In this document: in pieces, positions 45,418-54,036 of the stretch
Layout: every line of letters begins with the position of its first letter
How positions within the stretch are numbered: the first letter of the stretch is position 1
NCBI GenBank assembly: GCA_024103425.1
Contig: JAGFIS010000025.1
Coordinates: 1-64,000 of the forward strand
From: Chitinophagaceae bacterium
GTDB taxonomy: Bacteria > Bacteroidota > Bacteroidia > Chitinophagales > Chitinophagaceae
DNA length: 64,000 nucleotides
Direction of reading: 5' to 3'
Program-made: the position numbers and the translations under genes
Notes under the pieces: model-generated
Seen by the model: the letters and a program-made list of their open reading frames with translations, nothing else
Told to the model about the DNA's origin: nothing
Database searches by the model: none

Positions 45418-45547
45418 ACGGCGGTGTTTCGTGAAAATTATTTTTTGACAATTTTATGAACGTTAGTTTTTGCTGATTTTGGCTGTGATGGCTACTTTTC
45501 ACACAATAATGGAGACTGTGCAATTCGTTATTACAAACAGAATGTTT

Positions 45548-45555
45548 TAGATTTG
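45548..45555 (+). promoter_or_regulatory. -7 box directly before the pspC-like start codon
   Basis: TAGATTTG fits TANNTTTG and ends 4 nt before the ATG at 45560, predicting a leaderless transcript. Confidence 0.5.
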
Positions 45556-45559
45556 TTAT

Positions 45560-45781
45560 ATGTATAAACTGAAAAATTTTATTGAGTGGCAGGTATTCGG
45601 TGTTTGCACCGCAATAGGCGAGAAGATGGGTATCGCTACATCTGTAATCAGAAAATATTTTATTTATATCTCCTTCCTCACACTCGGTTCACCGGTTATT
45701 TTCTACCTGTTTTTTGCATTCTGGATGAATGTAAAAAACTACATCAGGTCTTCCAGGCGGAATCCCGTAAGGTATCTCTAA
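45560..45781 (+). CDS. Minimal PspC-domain protein
   Basis: 73 aa, a single PspC domain: a short N-terminal region with GVCTAIGEKMGI (PspC normally GVCAGIAEYFGI-like), one membrane helix (IYISFLTLGSPVIFYLFFAFWM) and a basic tail. PspC proteins are inner-membrane sensors in phage-shock-type responses. Here there are no pspA/B neighbours. It converges on the DUF721 gene 3 nt away. Confidence 0.8.
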   Translation: MYKLKNFIEWQVFGVCTAIGEKMGIATSVIRKYFIYISFLTLGSPVIFYLFFAFWMNVKNYIRSSRRNPVRYL

Positions 45782-45784
45782 AGA

Positions 45785-46063
45785 TTATTTAATGATGACT
45801 TCTTCAATGGCCGCTTCGCCGAAGTGCTCGTTGATTCTCTGTATGATTTTCTCTTTCTGAAATTGCAGTTCAGTTTTCAGAGGTGCAACATCTGTGTGGA
45901 TAATGAGTTTCTTGTTGATGATGTTGATGTCTCTGGTGTAGTTGGCAATTGTCTTTCCCATCATCTCAGCCCATACTTCTTTTATCTGTAACGACTGTAT
46001 GCCGCCCTTGATACGGCTTTCATTTAGAAATTGTTTGATGGCATCGCCGAGAGAGAGTTCCAT
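45785..46063 (-). CDS. DUF721/DciA-like protein
   Basis: 92 aa. Family pattern: IKEVWAEMMGKTIANYT, KKLIIHTDVAPLKTEL, KEKIIQRINEHFG. DciA proteins help load the replicative helicase; the short DUF721 proteins are often linked to recF or gyrB. It starts 17 nt after recF. Confidence 0.82.
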   Translation of the reverse strand: MELSLGDAIKQFLNESRIKGGIQSLQIKEVWAEMMGKTIANYTRDINIINKKLIIHTDVAPLKTELQFQKEKIIQRINEHFGEAAIEEVIIK

Positions 46064-46080
46064 GAGGTAAAGTTAAGGCT

Positions 46081-47166
46081 CTATGACAATTCAATGATTT
46101 GAATCCGGGTATTCTTGTTTTCAACCATCTGCTTCAGCCGTACGGGGTCGGTATCTGTAATAAAGACCTGAGTTTCCTTTTCCGTACAGATAAAGTCGAG
46201 CAGGTTATCGATTCTGCTCTCGTCTAACTTTTCAAAAACATCATCCAATAGCAATACGGGCGGAAATCCCTTTTCGTCTTTTAGCATTTCATATTCAGCC
46301 AGTTTGCAGGCAAAGAGCAGGCTCTTCTTCTGACCCTGGGAAGCGATAGACTTGAAAGGGTTTTCTTTCAGTCCGAAATAAATTTCATCCTTGTGAATTC
46401 CGGTATTCGTTCTGCCTGTGTAAAAATCTTTCTCTAAAGAATCGGTGAGCAACTTTTTAAAATCTCCTTCCTGCAGTTGTGATTCATAGCGTACAGTAAT
46501 AGATTCGGGTACCCCTGCGATCTGTGTGTAGTATTTCAGAATCAATGGGAAGAGTTTTTTAGTGAAAGCTGTGCGCTGTTCAAAAATCTTTGTCCCTGCA
46601 TCAGTCAGCTGTTCGTTGTAGGATTGTAACAAAAGATTGTCGGGACGGCCTGTGTGTGCCGATTGTTTCAGCAGTGCATTTCGCTGTGCCAGTACCTTGT
46701 TATACTTAATCAGCTGCTGAAGGTATTCAGGCTGAATCTGACTGATAGTAGTATCCAGAAACCTTTTGCGCTCTTCGCTGTTACCGTTAATGAGTGATAT
46801 GTCGTCGGGGACGATCAGTACACAGGGGAATTTGCCGATGTGATGTGAAAATTTCTCATAGGGAATGTCGTTCAGTAAAATCTCTTTTTTGCCGTTAGGC
46901 CTGTAGATGCAAACGATATGCTGTGCTTCCTGTTGAGGATCGGTAAGCGTTCCTTCTATTCTGAATCCCGGTGCTCCGAAGTGGACATTGAGCGATTCTG
47001 TGCGTGTGAAATAACTTCTCGCCAGGCAGAGGTAGTTAATGGCATCGAGCAGATTGGTTTTTCCCCTTCCGTTCTTCCCGCAAATTCCTACGATCCTCTC
47101 TGTAAACGAGAAAGACTTTGCTTCGTAGTTTTTATATCCTGTTAATTTGATTTTGTTGAACCACAC
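46081..47166 (-). CDS. recF: DNA replication and repair protein RecF
   Basis: 361 aa ABC/SMC-like ATPase. Walker A GKNGRGKTNLL near residue 30, signature ASQGQKKS, Walker B LLLDDVFEKLD. It binds single/double-strand junctions and helps RecO/RecR load RecA at gaps. Followed by the DUF721 gene. Confidence 0.94.
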   Translation of the reverse strand: MWFNKIKLTGYKNYEAKSFSFTERIVGICGKNGRGKTNLLDAINYLCLARSYFTRTESLNVHFGAPGFRIEGTLTDPQQEAQHIVCIYRPNGKKEILLNDIPYEKFSHHIGKFPCVLIVPDDISLINGNSEERKRFLDTTISQIQPEYLQQLIKYNKVLAQRNALLKQSAHTGRPDNLLLQSYNEQLTDAGTKIFEQRTAFTKKLFPLILKYYTQIAGVPESITVRYESQLQEGDFKKLLTDSLEKDFYTGRTNTGIHKDEIYFGLKENPFKSIASQGQKKSLLFACKLAEYEMLKDEKGFPPVLLLDDVFEKLDESRIDNLLDFICTEKETQVFITDTDPVRLKQMVENKNTRIQIIELS

Positions 47167-47231
47167 ACCGCGGGAATTGACTTCAGTGAAACCTGAAAAT
47201 TACACAAAAAACGAACGTCCTTTTTTGCAGG

Positions 47232-47927
47232 TCAGGCAGAGAAGTAAGATTCCAGTTCCTTCAGTGTATCCTGATTCGTTGCGAGGTCTTTCACAACCAG
47301 ACCTTTCTCCAGAATGACGATTCTGTCGCATACTTCTGTGACGTGGTTCAGGTCGTGGCTGCTGATGAACATTGTAACATCCTGAGCCCTGCTTTCTCTG
47401 ATGAGGTTTTTCAGTCGTATCTGAGTGGATGGATCCAGATTGGCAAACGGTTCGTCGAGAATCAATAGTTGCGGATTGATCAGCATTGCACCTGCAATAC
47501 CTACTTTGTTTTTATTTCCTTTACTCAGGTCGCGGATGTATTTGCCCCTGTTCAGGATTTCATCATGAAAAACATCTTTGAACTTATTAAGGCGCTCCTG
47601 GATGGTAGCTCTCGAAAGGTGGTTAATCTGACCGATAAAATCGAAGTATTCTTCGGGGGTGAGGTATTCAATAACGAAGGCTTCATCGATGAAAGAACCC
47701 GTGTACGATTTCCACTGATCGGATTTTGAAACGTCTTCTCCGTTTGAAAGTACCCTTCCTTCTGTCGGGCGAATCAGGTCGAGAATCATCCTGAAGAGTG
47801 TTGTTTTTCCCGCTCCGTTATTGCCCACTAATCCGACTGTCTCTCCCTGGTTGATTTGGAGCGAAGGAATGTCTACAACAGTTCTGTTTCCGTAAGTCTT
47901 CTTAAGATTTTGTACTTCTAAAAGCAT
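47232..47927 (-). CDS. ABC transporter ATP-binding protein
   Basis: 231 aa. Walker A GNNGAGKTT, signature LSKGNKNK, Walker B LLILDEPFANLD, H-loop SSHD. It starts 9 nt after the DUF5687 membrane gene, which supplies the permease. Together they form a probable exporter; cargo unknown. Confidence 0.92.
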   Translation of the reverse strand: MLLEVQNLKKTYGNRTVVDIPSLQINQGETVGLVGNNGAGKTTLFRMILDLIRPTEGRVLSNGEDVSKSDQWKSYTGSFIDEAFVIEYLTPEEYFDFIGQINHLSRATIQERLNKFKDVFHDEILNRGKYIRDLSKGNKNKVGIAGAMLINPQLLILDEPFANLDPSTQIRLKNLIRESRAQDVTMFISSHDLNHVTEVCDRIVILEKGLVVKDLATNQDTLKELESYFSA

Positions 47928-47936
47928 GGTAGGTAA

Positions 47937-49409
47937 TTATTCCCGAAATCCTTCGGCGATTTTATAACGTTGTTTAGCAAATAATTTTGTCAGCAGATTT
48001 ACCCACATCTCTCTGAGAGAAAGAGTAACCAGTCCGAAAAGCCCAATGGCAGTCAATCCCCAGAACGGCTCATTAGCCATGCCAAAAGGCATGTAAATGA
48101 GGAAAGGGATAACGATCAGCGGAATACTCATAATCCATTGTGTGGCACCCACTCCCTGCCAGTTGAAAGCACCGCCCTTGCTGAGGTCGAGTCGTTTCTT
48201 ATTATAGTTGGCAAAGAACAATACAATAACGGCTCCGAAACCGATATTGTAGAGGAAGACAACAAAGTGCAGCACAATCAGCTTCCAGCTCATAAACCCA
48301 TACAGGAAGGTGAGCATGGTAACAAGTGTTGCCGCTATGGTGAATAATAAAAATTTCGCTTTGATGAAATTCTTGAAGTTGATCTTGTTGGCCATCAGTC
48401 CGTCGAAGTGTGCACTCTGCCAGGCAAACATATATTGTCCGTATGCAATCTGAAAAATACCGGTCATGAAGATAGCTGCAAACAGCATTAGAGAAAACTG
48501 GTTGTTATTCAGCAATTCAGCCCTGTAGAAAAAGAATCCGTAGAGCACGAAAGCAAAGCTCATCATGATGGCTGATTTGCTTCTTTTGTGCCTGAGGATA
48601 AGCTTAAGTTCCAGCGCAGCTAATTGTCCTACCTCTCCGAAGCGGTTCAGGAAAGGATAATCGGTAGCAGTCTTTTCTGCTTCTTTCTTTACCATCTCCT
48701 CTGTGTACAGATTGTTGTAGAGGTACTTATAGTTGATGCTGTATATAACTGCAGCAGCAGCTGTGAAGATTAATGCCAGAGCCGGTTGCTTAGTGATGGA
48801 CCGGAAGGCCAGGTTAGAAAAGTCGCTGATAGAGATAACCCCGAAATAATCGAGGGCCCCTAAAATAAGCACAACCAGTACTCCAATAGCGATGAGCATA
48901 ATATTTCCTGTTGCTTTGCGCTTGACATAGACCAACAGAAAATTATTAAAAACAGTTAGCGAAAGAATGCTGACAATATATCCCAGCATCGCAGGTGTGC
49001 CATGAACAGAAGCGATCTCAGTAAAACAGAACGGAAGGAAAATAATCAACGGCATCAGGTTGAAGAAATTCAGAAGTGTCTTTCCGTTCAGGAAATTAAT
49101 GATTGTTTTCTTTCTGATGTTTAGCGTCAGATAAGGTTGCACACTCATGGTCGGTAATTCCTGGAGCTGCACTCTCAGTAAAAAATCAACGAGAAAATAG
49201 TAGAGGACCAGTCCGTTGAAAATTGCTACGGGTTGAGCAGCAGGGAAAATTTCTTTCAGGAATCCTTTCATGAAAAACCCTACTCCCAATGCAATGAGCA
49301 GGAAGTAGATATAAATAATCATCATGAAGATTTTGGCTGCCAGGCTGCCTGCCTTATTTCGTCCTCGCCAGAACTCTTTCCACTGATGATCCAGAAAAAT
49401 TTTAAACAT
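47937..49409 (-). CDS. DUF5687 ABC transporter permease
   Basis: 490 aa from the ATG at 49409. The in-frame TTG at 49433 lies inside a -7 box, so it cannot be the start. About 12 hydrophobic segments with a conserved N-terminal MFKIFLDHQWKEFWRGRN. Bacteroidota-specific ABC-2-like permease, paired with the ATPase 9 nt downstream. Confidence 0.88.
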   Translation of the reverse strand: MFKIFLDHQWKEFWRGRNKAGSLAAKIFMMIIYIYFLLIALGVGFFMKGFLKEIFPAAQPVAIFNGLVLYYFLVDFLLRVQLQELPTMSVQPYLTLNIRKKTIINFLNGKTLLNFFNLMPLIIFLPFCFTEIASVHGTPAMLGYIVSILSLTVFNNFLLVYVKRKATGNIMLIAIGVLVVLILGALDYFGVISISDFSNLAFRSITKQPALALIFTAAAAVIYSINYKYLYNNLYTEEMVKKEAEKTATDYPFLNRFGEVGQLAALELKLILRHKRSKSAIMMSFAFVLYGFFFYRAELLNNNQFSLMLFAAIFMTGIFQIAYGQYMFAWQSAHFDGLMANKINFKNFIKAKFLLFTIAATLVTMLTFLYGFMSWKLIVLHFVVFLYNIGFGAVIVLFFANYNKKRLDLSKGGAFNWQGVGATQWIMSIPLIVIPFLIYMPFGMANEPFWGLTAIGLFGLVTLSLREMWVNLLTKLFAKQRYKIAEGFRE

Positions 49410-49430
49410 GCTTATTGAATAAGAACCGGC

Positions 49431-49438
49431 CAAAGGTA
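49431..49438 (-). promoter_or_regulatory. -7 box of the DUF5687 exporter operon
   Basis: Read on the minus strand, TACCTTTG fits TANNTTTG and is 21 nt upstream of the ATG at 49409. It fixes the start and suggests that the exporter is transcribed separately from the gene at 49440-49847. Confidence 0.55.
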
Positions 49439-49439
49439 A

Positions 49440-49847
49440 TTATTTGAGGAATCCGTTAGCCACCTCGTTGAAAGGCCGGGTTTTCAGTTCACCATTCCTG
49501 ATGACATTCACGGGAGAAGTGTCTTCGCGAACTTTTTTAATGATTTCAGCCGGAAGGTTATCCATCTGGTCACTTAAGGCTGCAAAAGCATAAAGCCTTA
49601 CAACAGCATTTTGATGCTCCATAACTGTTTTCAGGAGGTCGAAGGCTGTTGCTTGTTGTTTAATGACCGGAATGCGATTGTCTTTTTGTAAAACGACTTC
49701 CTCAACAGGAAAAGTGTTTTCTTTAGAAATCTGCTTCCAGAGTTTCTTCAGGGTAATGGTGTCCTTGTACGGGAAATGCTGCGGAGTTGCATTCGATACC
49801 GTCACCGAACAGAGGAAAATAGCTATATAAAGGAGTGGTGATTTCAT
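49440..49847 (-). CDS. Secreted hypothetical protein
   Basis: 135 aa with an N-terminal signal peptide (cleavage near SNATP). The rest is soluble, with a HEAT-like helical stretch (VVRLYAFAALSDQM). No family recognised. It lies 30 nt upstream of the DUF5687 gene on the same strand. Confidence 0.65.
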   Translation of the reverse strand: MKSPLLYIAIFLCSVTVSNATPQHFPYKDTITLKKLWKQISKENTFPVEEVVLQKDNRIPVIKQQATAFDLLKTVMEHQNAVVRLYAFAALSDQMDNLPAEIIKKVREDTSPVNVIRNGELKTRPFNEVANGFLK

Positions 49848-50096
49848 TATAAAAACCGAAGAATGTAAATATACTTACTGATTACGAAAAGGCTAAGCCG
49901 GGAACCGTTAAATTCCTCTGATTTTTAAGCAGTTTTACTGATAGACTATCGCCTGAAAAAATTTCAGATATGGTTACAATAGCCTGAATTTCCGTCAGTT
50001 CCATTCGGTTTTTGAGGTCAAAATTTCCTGAAAATCACTTTTGAAATTATTGGATTAATGTTTGATGTCTTTCCGGTGAAATTAATTTAAAAAAAT

Positions 50097-52718
50097 ATGA
50101 ACCCGAATAATCTGACAATTAAATCCCAGGAGGCGCTGCAACGTGCCCAGCAACTGGCGTTTAACAGTAAGAGTCCGAACATTGAGCCCGAGCACTTACT
50201 GAAAGCACTGTTGTCGGATACTGACAGCCCTGTGGAGTATTTACTGAAAAAAAATAACGTAAACGTTACTCAGCTGGCAACTAAAGTAGATGAAGAAATT
50301 GCAAAGCTGCCTGTGATGAGCGAGGGCGAGCCTGCACAGACAATCAGCCGCGATATGAACAATCTGATATTGCGTGCTAATGCTACCCTGAAAACCTTTG
50401 GCGATGAGTTCGTGAGTGTTGAACACATGCTGCTCGCAATGGTTCAGGGGAGTGATAATGTTGGTAAACTGCTGAAAGCTGCAGGACTGACCGAGAAAGA
50501 ATTGACTCTTGCGATTCAGGGACTGAGGAAGGGGGGTAAAATCAGTTCGCAGACATCAGAAGCTCAGTTTAATGCATTGAACAAATATGCGAAGAACCTG
50601 AACGAGCTTGCAAGAAATAACAAGATTGATCCCGTTATCGGACGTGATGAGGAGATTAGAAGAACATTACATATCCTGAGTAGGAGAACGAAGAATAATC
50701 CTATCCTCGTCGGTGAGCCCGGTGTTGGTAAGACGGCCATCGTGGAAGGATTGGCCATCCGTATCATCAGCGGTGACGTTCCTGAAAATCTGAAATCGAA
50801 AACGATTTATGCATTGGATATGGGCTTACTCATTGCCGGTGCAAAATATAAAGGTGAGTTTGAAGAAAGATTGAAATCAGTCATCAAAGAAGTTACCGAG
50901 AGCGATGGTGAGATTGTGTTGTTCATCGACGAAATCCACACATTGGTAGGTGCCGGTGGAGGCGGCGAAGGAGCTATGGATGCCGCCAACATTTTGAAAC
51001 CTGCATTAGCTCGTGGTGAGTTAAGAGCGATCGGTGCGACAACACTGAACGAGTATCAGAAATTCTTCGAGAAAGATAAAGCGCTGGAAAGAAGGTTCCA
51101 GAAAGTAATGATCGACGAACCTTCAGTTGAGGATGCCATCTCCATCCTGAGGGGTATTAAAGACCGTTACGAGACACACCACCACGTGAGGATTAAAGAT
51201 GAAGCCATTATCGCTGCAGTAGAACTGTCCAACAGATATATTACCGACCGTTTCCTGCCCGATAAGGCAATTGACCTGATTGACGAAAGCGCTGCGAAGC
51301 TGCGTCTGGAAATGAATTCCATGCCCGAAGAGCTGGACAGGCTGGAAAGACAAATTCGTCAATTAGAGATCGAACGCGAAGCTATCAAGAGGGAAAATGA
51401 TGAAGAAAAGTTGAAAGACCTCGGAAGGGATATATCCAACCTGATGGTTCAGCGCGACACTTTCATGGCAAAATGGGAGCAGGAAAAAGAACTGGTGGAC
51501 AGAGTGCAGAATGCCAAAGCCGAAATGGAGCAATTAAAGATGGCTGCCGAAAAAGCAGAAAGGGAAGGTGATTACGGTAAGGTAGCTGAGATCCGTTACG
51601 GTAAAATGAAAGAACAGGAAGACCTGATTGCGAAAGCAACTAAGGAGCTGACTGAAAACAGCGATTCAAGACTCCTGAAAGAAGAAGTGGATGCAGAGGA
51701 TATTGCTGAGAGTGTTGCCAAAGCAACCGGAATCCCGGTAAATAAAATGATGCAGAGCGAAAAGGACAAACTCCTGAACCTCGAAGATGAATTGCATAAG
51801 AGAGTGGTAGGGCAGGAAGAAGCGATTGAGGCGGTTGCTGATGCGGTGCGCAGGAGCAGTGCCGGATTGCATGATCCCGATAAGCCAATCGGATCTTTTA
51901 TCTTTCTCGGTCCTACCGGTGTGGGTAAAACGGAATTAGCCAAAGCGCTTGCAGAATACCTGTTTGACGACGACAGGATGATGACGCGAATCGACATGAG
52001 TGAGTACCAGGAAAAACACAGCGTAAGCCGGCTTGTGGGTGCGCCTCCGGGATATGTGGGTTACGATGAAGGCGGACAGCTGACAGAAGCTGTGAGAAGA
52101 AAACCCTACAGTGTCGTTCTATTTGACGAGATTGAAAAAGCACACCCTGATGTGTTCAATACACTCCTACAGGTGCTCGATGACGGACGGCTGACCGATA
52201 ACAAGGGAAGAGTAGTCAACTTCAAGAACACGATTATCATCATGACTTCTAACCTGGGAAGCAACATTATTCAAAGCAACTTCGACAGCGTAACAGAAGA
52301 GAATCGGGAAGAAGTGGTTGAGAGCACCAAAGCAGAAGTAATGGGATTGCTGAGGCAGACACTGCGGCCGGAGTTCCTGAACAGGATTGATGAAATCATT
52401 ATGTTCCAGCCACTGTTGAAAGGCGAGATCAGAGAAATCATCATGATTCAATTGGAAGAGCTCAAAAAACAGCTTGCGAAAGAAAATATTCAGATTGAGT
52501 TTTCTGATTATGCTCTGGATTACTTAGTGGAAAATGGCTACGATCCTCAGTTCGGTGCAAGGCCGTTGAAACGGTTGATTCAGAAGAAGATTGTGAATGA
52601 ATTGAGTAAGGAGCTGATTTCAGGAAAGATAGAGAAAAATAAACCTGTACTGATTGATGTGTTTGACGGAACGGTGGTCTTCAGGCACGAGAACGCACAC
52701 GACGAAGCGGTGAAGTAA
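50097..52718 (+). CDS. clpB: ClpB disaggregase
   Basis: 873 aa, full length: N-terminal Clp-N repeats (1-150), first AAA+ module with Walker A GEPGVGKT (about 206-213), a long coiled-coil middle domain (about 410-520), second AAA+ module with Walker A GPTGVGKT and a C-terminal D2-small domain. It lacks the ClpP-binding loop. It threads aggregated proteins for refolding with DnaK. No CIRCE element is seen upstream. Ended by a strong terminator. Confidence 0.97.
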   Translation: MNPNNLTIKSQEALQRAQQLAFNSKSPNIEPEHLLKALLSDTDSPVEYLLKKNNVNVTQLATKVDEEIAKLPVMSEGEPAQTISRDMNNLILRANATLKTFGDEFVSVEHMLLAMVQGSDNVGKLLKAAGLTEKELTLAIQGLRKGGKISSQTSEAQFNALNKYAKNLNELARNNKIDPVIGRDEEIRRTLHILSRRTKNNPILVGEPGVGKTAIVEGLAIRIISGDVPENLKSKTIYALDMGLLIAGAKYKGEFEERLKSVIKEVTESDGEIVLFIDEIHTLVGAGGGGEGAMDAANILKPALARGELRAIGATTLNEYQKFFEKDKALERRFQKVMIDEPSVEDAISILRGIKDRYETHHHVRIKDEAIIAAVELSNRYITDRFLPDKAIDLIDESAAKLRLEMNSMPEELDRLERQIRQLEIEREAIKRENDEEKLKDLGRDISNLMVQRDTFMAKWEQEKELVDRVQNAKAEMEQLKMAAEKAEREGDYGKVAEIRYGKMKEQEDLIAKATKELTENSDSRLLKEEVDAEDIAESVAKATGIPVNKMMQSEKDKLLNLEDELHKRVVGQEEAIEAVADAVRRSSAGLHDPDKPIGSFIFLGPTGVGKTELAKALAEYLFDDDRMMTRIDMSEYQEKHSVSRLVGAPPGYVGYDEGGQLTEAVRRKPYSVVLFDEIEKAHPDVFNTLLQVLDDGRLTDNKGRVVNFKNTIIIMTSNLGSNIIQSNFDSVTEENREEVVESTKAEVMGLLRQTLRPEFLNRIDEIIMFQPLLKGEIREIIMIQLEELKKQLAKENIQIEFSDYALDYLVENGYDPQFGARPLKRLIQKKIVNELSKELISGKIEKNKPVLIDVFDGTVVFRHENAHDEAVK

Positions 52719-52745
52719 TTACCCTGAAGAAACAGTTTGATTATT

Positions 52746-52780
52746 GCCATCCCGGTTTTCTAATCGGGATGGCTTTTTTT
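52746..52780 (+). terminator. Terminator of clpB
   Basis: GCCATCCCG (52746-52754) pairs with CGGGATGGC (52765-52773), followed by seven T. Confidence 0.92.
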
Positions 52781-52844
52781 ATGCTATTCATTCTTAAAAC
52801 AGTTTGCCGGATGTCGTTCTTTCTTTTTTACTTTACATCACGGT

Positions 52845-53927
52845 ATGAAAAGAAGTTGCTTTAGAGTTTTAATGTCGGGGTTGTTTTGTTTACTGGCAAT
52901 ACAACCTTCATTGGCGCAACGCCATGTGGATAGTATGGTGGTTGCAGTAGTAGGCGGAGAACCTTTCGTGGTAGATACCGTGCAAAAAACGGGTGTATCT
53001 CTTGAGATTTGGGATCTGGCAGCCACCGAGTTATCCATCCCGTATAAGACAATTTATTTTAAGGAAGTACCTGAAGCTATTCAGTCATTGGAAGCAGGGA
53101 AGGTGCAGGCAATTGTCGGGCCGGTAAGTATAACCTCCGCTCGTGCCGAGAAGATGCAGTTCACCCAGCCTTATTATCAAACAGGCCTTTCGATTCTTTC
53201 TCCCGCTACACCTCCCTCATTGTGGAGCAGGATAGCTCCGTTTTTCAGCAGACGTTTTTTTATTGCTGTTTTTGCGTTCATCGGTATTCTTGCAATAGTC
53301 GGAACCTTCTTGTGGGTTGCCGAGCGCAAGGCCAATCCGCACCAATTTTCGCCACGGCCTGCCAGAGGCATTGCCGATGGTATGTGGTGTGCAATAGCTA
53401 CGATGACGACTACAGGTTATGGTGATGTGACACCCAAAACTTTTTGGGGCAGGTTTGCAGCGAGCGCGTGGATGGTTATCTCGCTGGTATTCGGAGCGTC
53501 TATGGTTGCAGGTATTGCAAGTGTTCTTACCATCAGTGGTTTTCAGTCCAATACCTTGAACACGCCTGATCAACTGAAAGGTAAGATGGTAGCAGTAATA
53601 GCAGGCTCTGTCGCCCAGGGATTCGTTTCAGAAAATGGTGGTGCGGCCAGGGTGGTAGATAATCTTGATCAGGCAAAAGAACTCTTGAAGAGAAAGGAAG
53701 TTGTTGCGATAGTGGATGACAGGCCGCAATTACTATATTATCTGATGCAACATCCCGATCCGGATTATGCCAATTCGCAGGGTAGCTATCAAAAAGAAGG
53801 TTATGGTTTTGCGTTCGCAAAGAAGAGTACTGATGTGCAGAGGTTCAATATCGCTCTCCTGAAGTTATCCGAGCTGGGAGTGATCGATAAGATTCTCGTT
53901 AAATGGCTGGGTGCAGCGAGGCACTAG
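52845..53927 (+). CDS. GluR0-like ligand-gated potassium channel
   Basis: 360 aa. Signal peptide (1-25); first half of a type 3 periplasmic-binding domain (about 28-120) with R100 in ITSARAEKMQFTQPYY, the position that binds an amino-acid carboxylate; a membrane helix (137-158); pore loop with selectivity filter T188-T-T-G-Y-G-D194; second helix (205-228); second half of the binding domain (about 238-358) with VAIVDDRP. This is the architecture of the prokaryotic glutamate receptor GluR0 of Synechocystis: ligand binding outside opens a K+-selective pore. Ligand unknown. No transporter neighbours, so not an ABC binding protein. Confidence 0.85.
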   Translation: MKRSCFRVLMSGLFCLLAIQPSLAQRHVDSMVVAVVGGEPFVVDTVQKTGVSLEIWDLAATELSIPYKTIYFKEVPEAIQSLEAGKVQAIVGPVSITSARAEKMQFTQPYYQTGLSILSPATPPSLWSRIAPFFSRRFFIAVFAFIGILAIVGTFLWVAERKANPHQFSPRPARGIADGMWCAIATMTTTGYGDVTPKTFWGRFAASAWMVISLVFGASMVAGIASVLTISGFQSNTLNTPDQLKGKMVAVIAGSVAQGFVSENGGAARVVDNLDQAKELLKRKEVVAIVDDRPQLLYYLMQHPDPDYANSQGSYQKEGYGFAFAKKSTDVQRFNIALLKLSELGVIDKILVKWLGAARH

Positions 53928-53976
53928 TCAGTCTGCAATTTTAGTTTTCCGGTAGAATAAGGTTTTCTATTTCCGT

Positions 53977-53984
53977 TACTTTTG
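53977..53984 (+). promoter_or_regulatory. -7 box upstream of the DUF885 gene
   Basis: TACTTTTG fits TANNTTTG, 52 nt before the ATG at 54037. Confidence 0.45.
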
Positions 53985-54036
53985 TTATGCCCCGGAGGGG
54001 ATACTGCTTTTTATCACGCTCTTAAAGCTTTCCATC

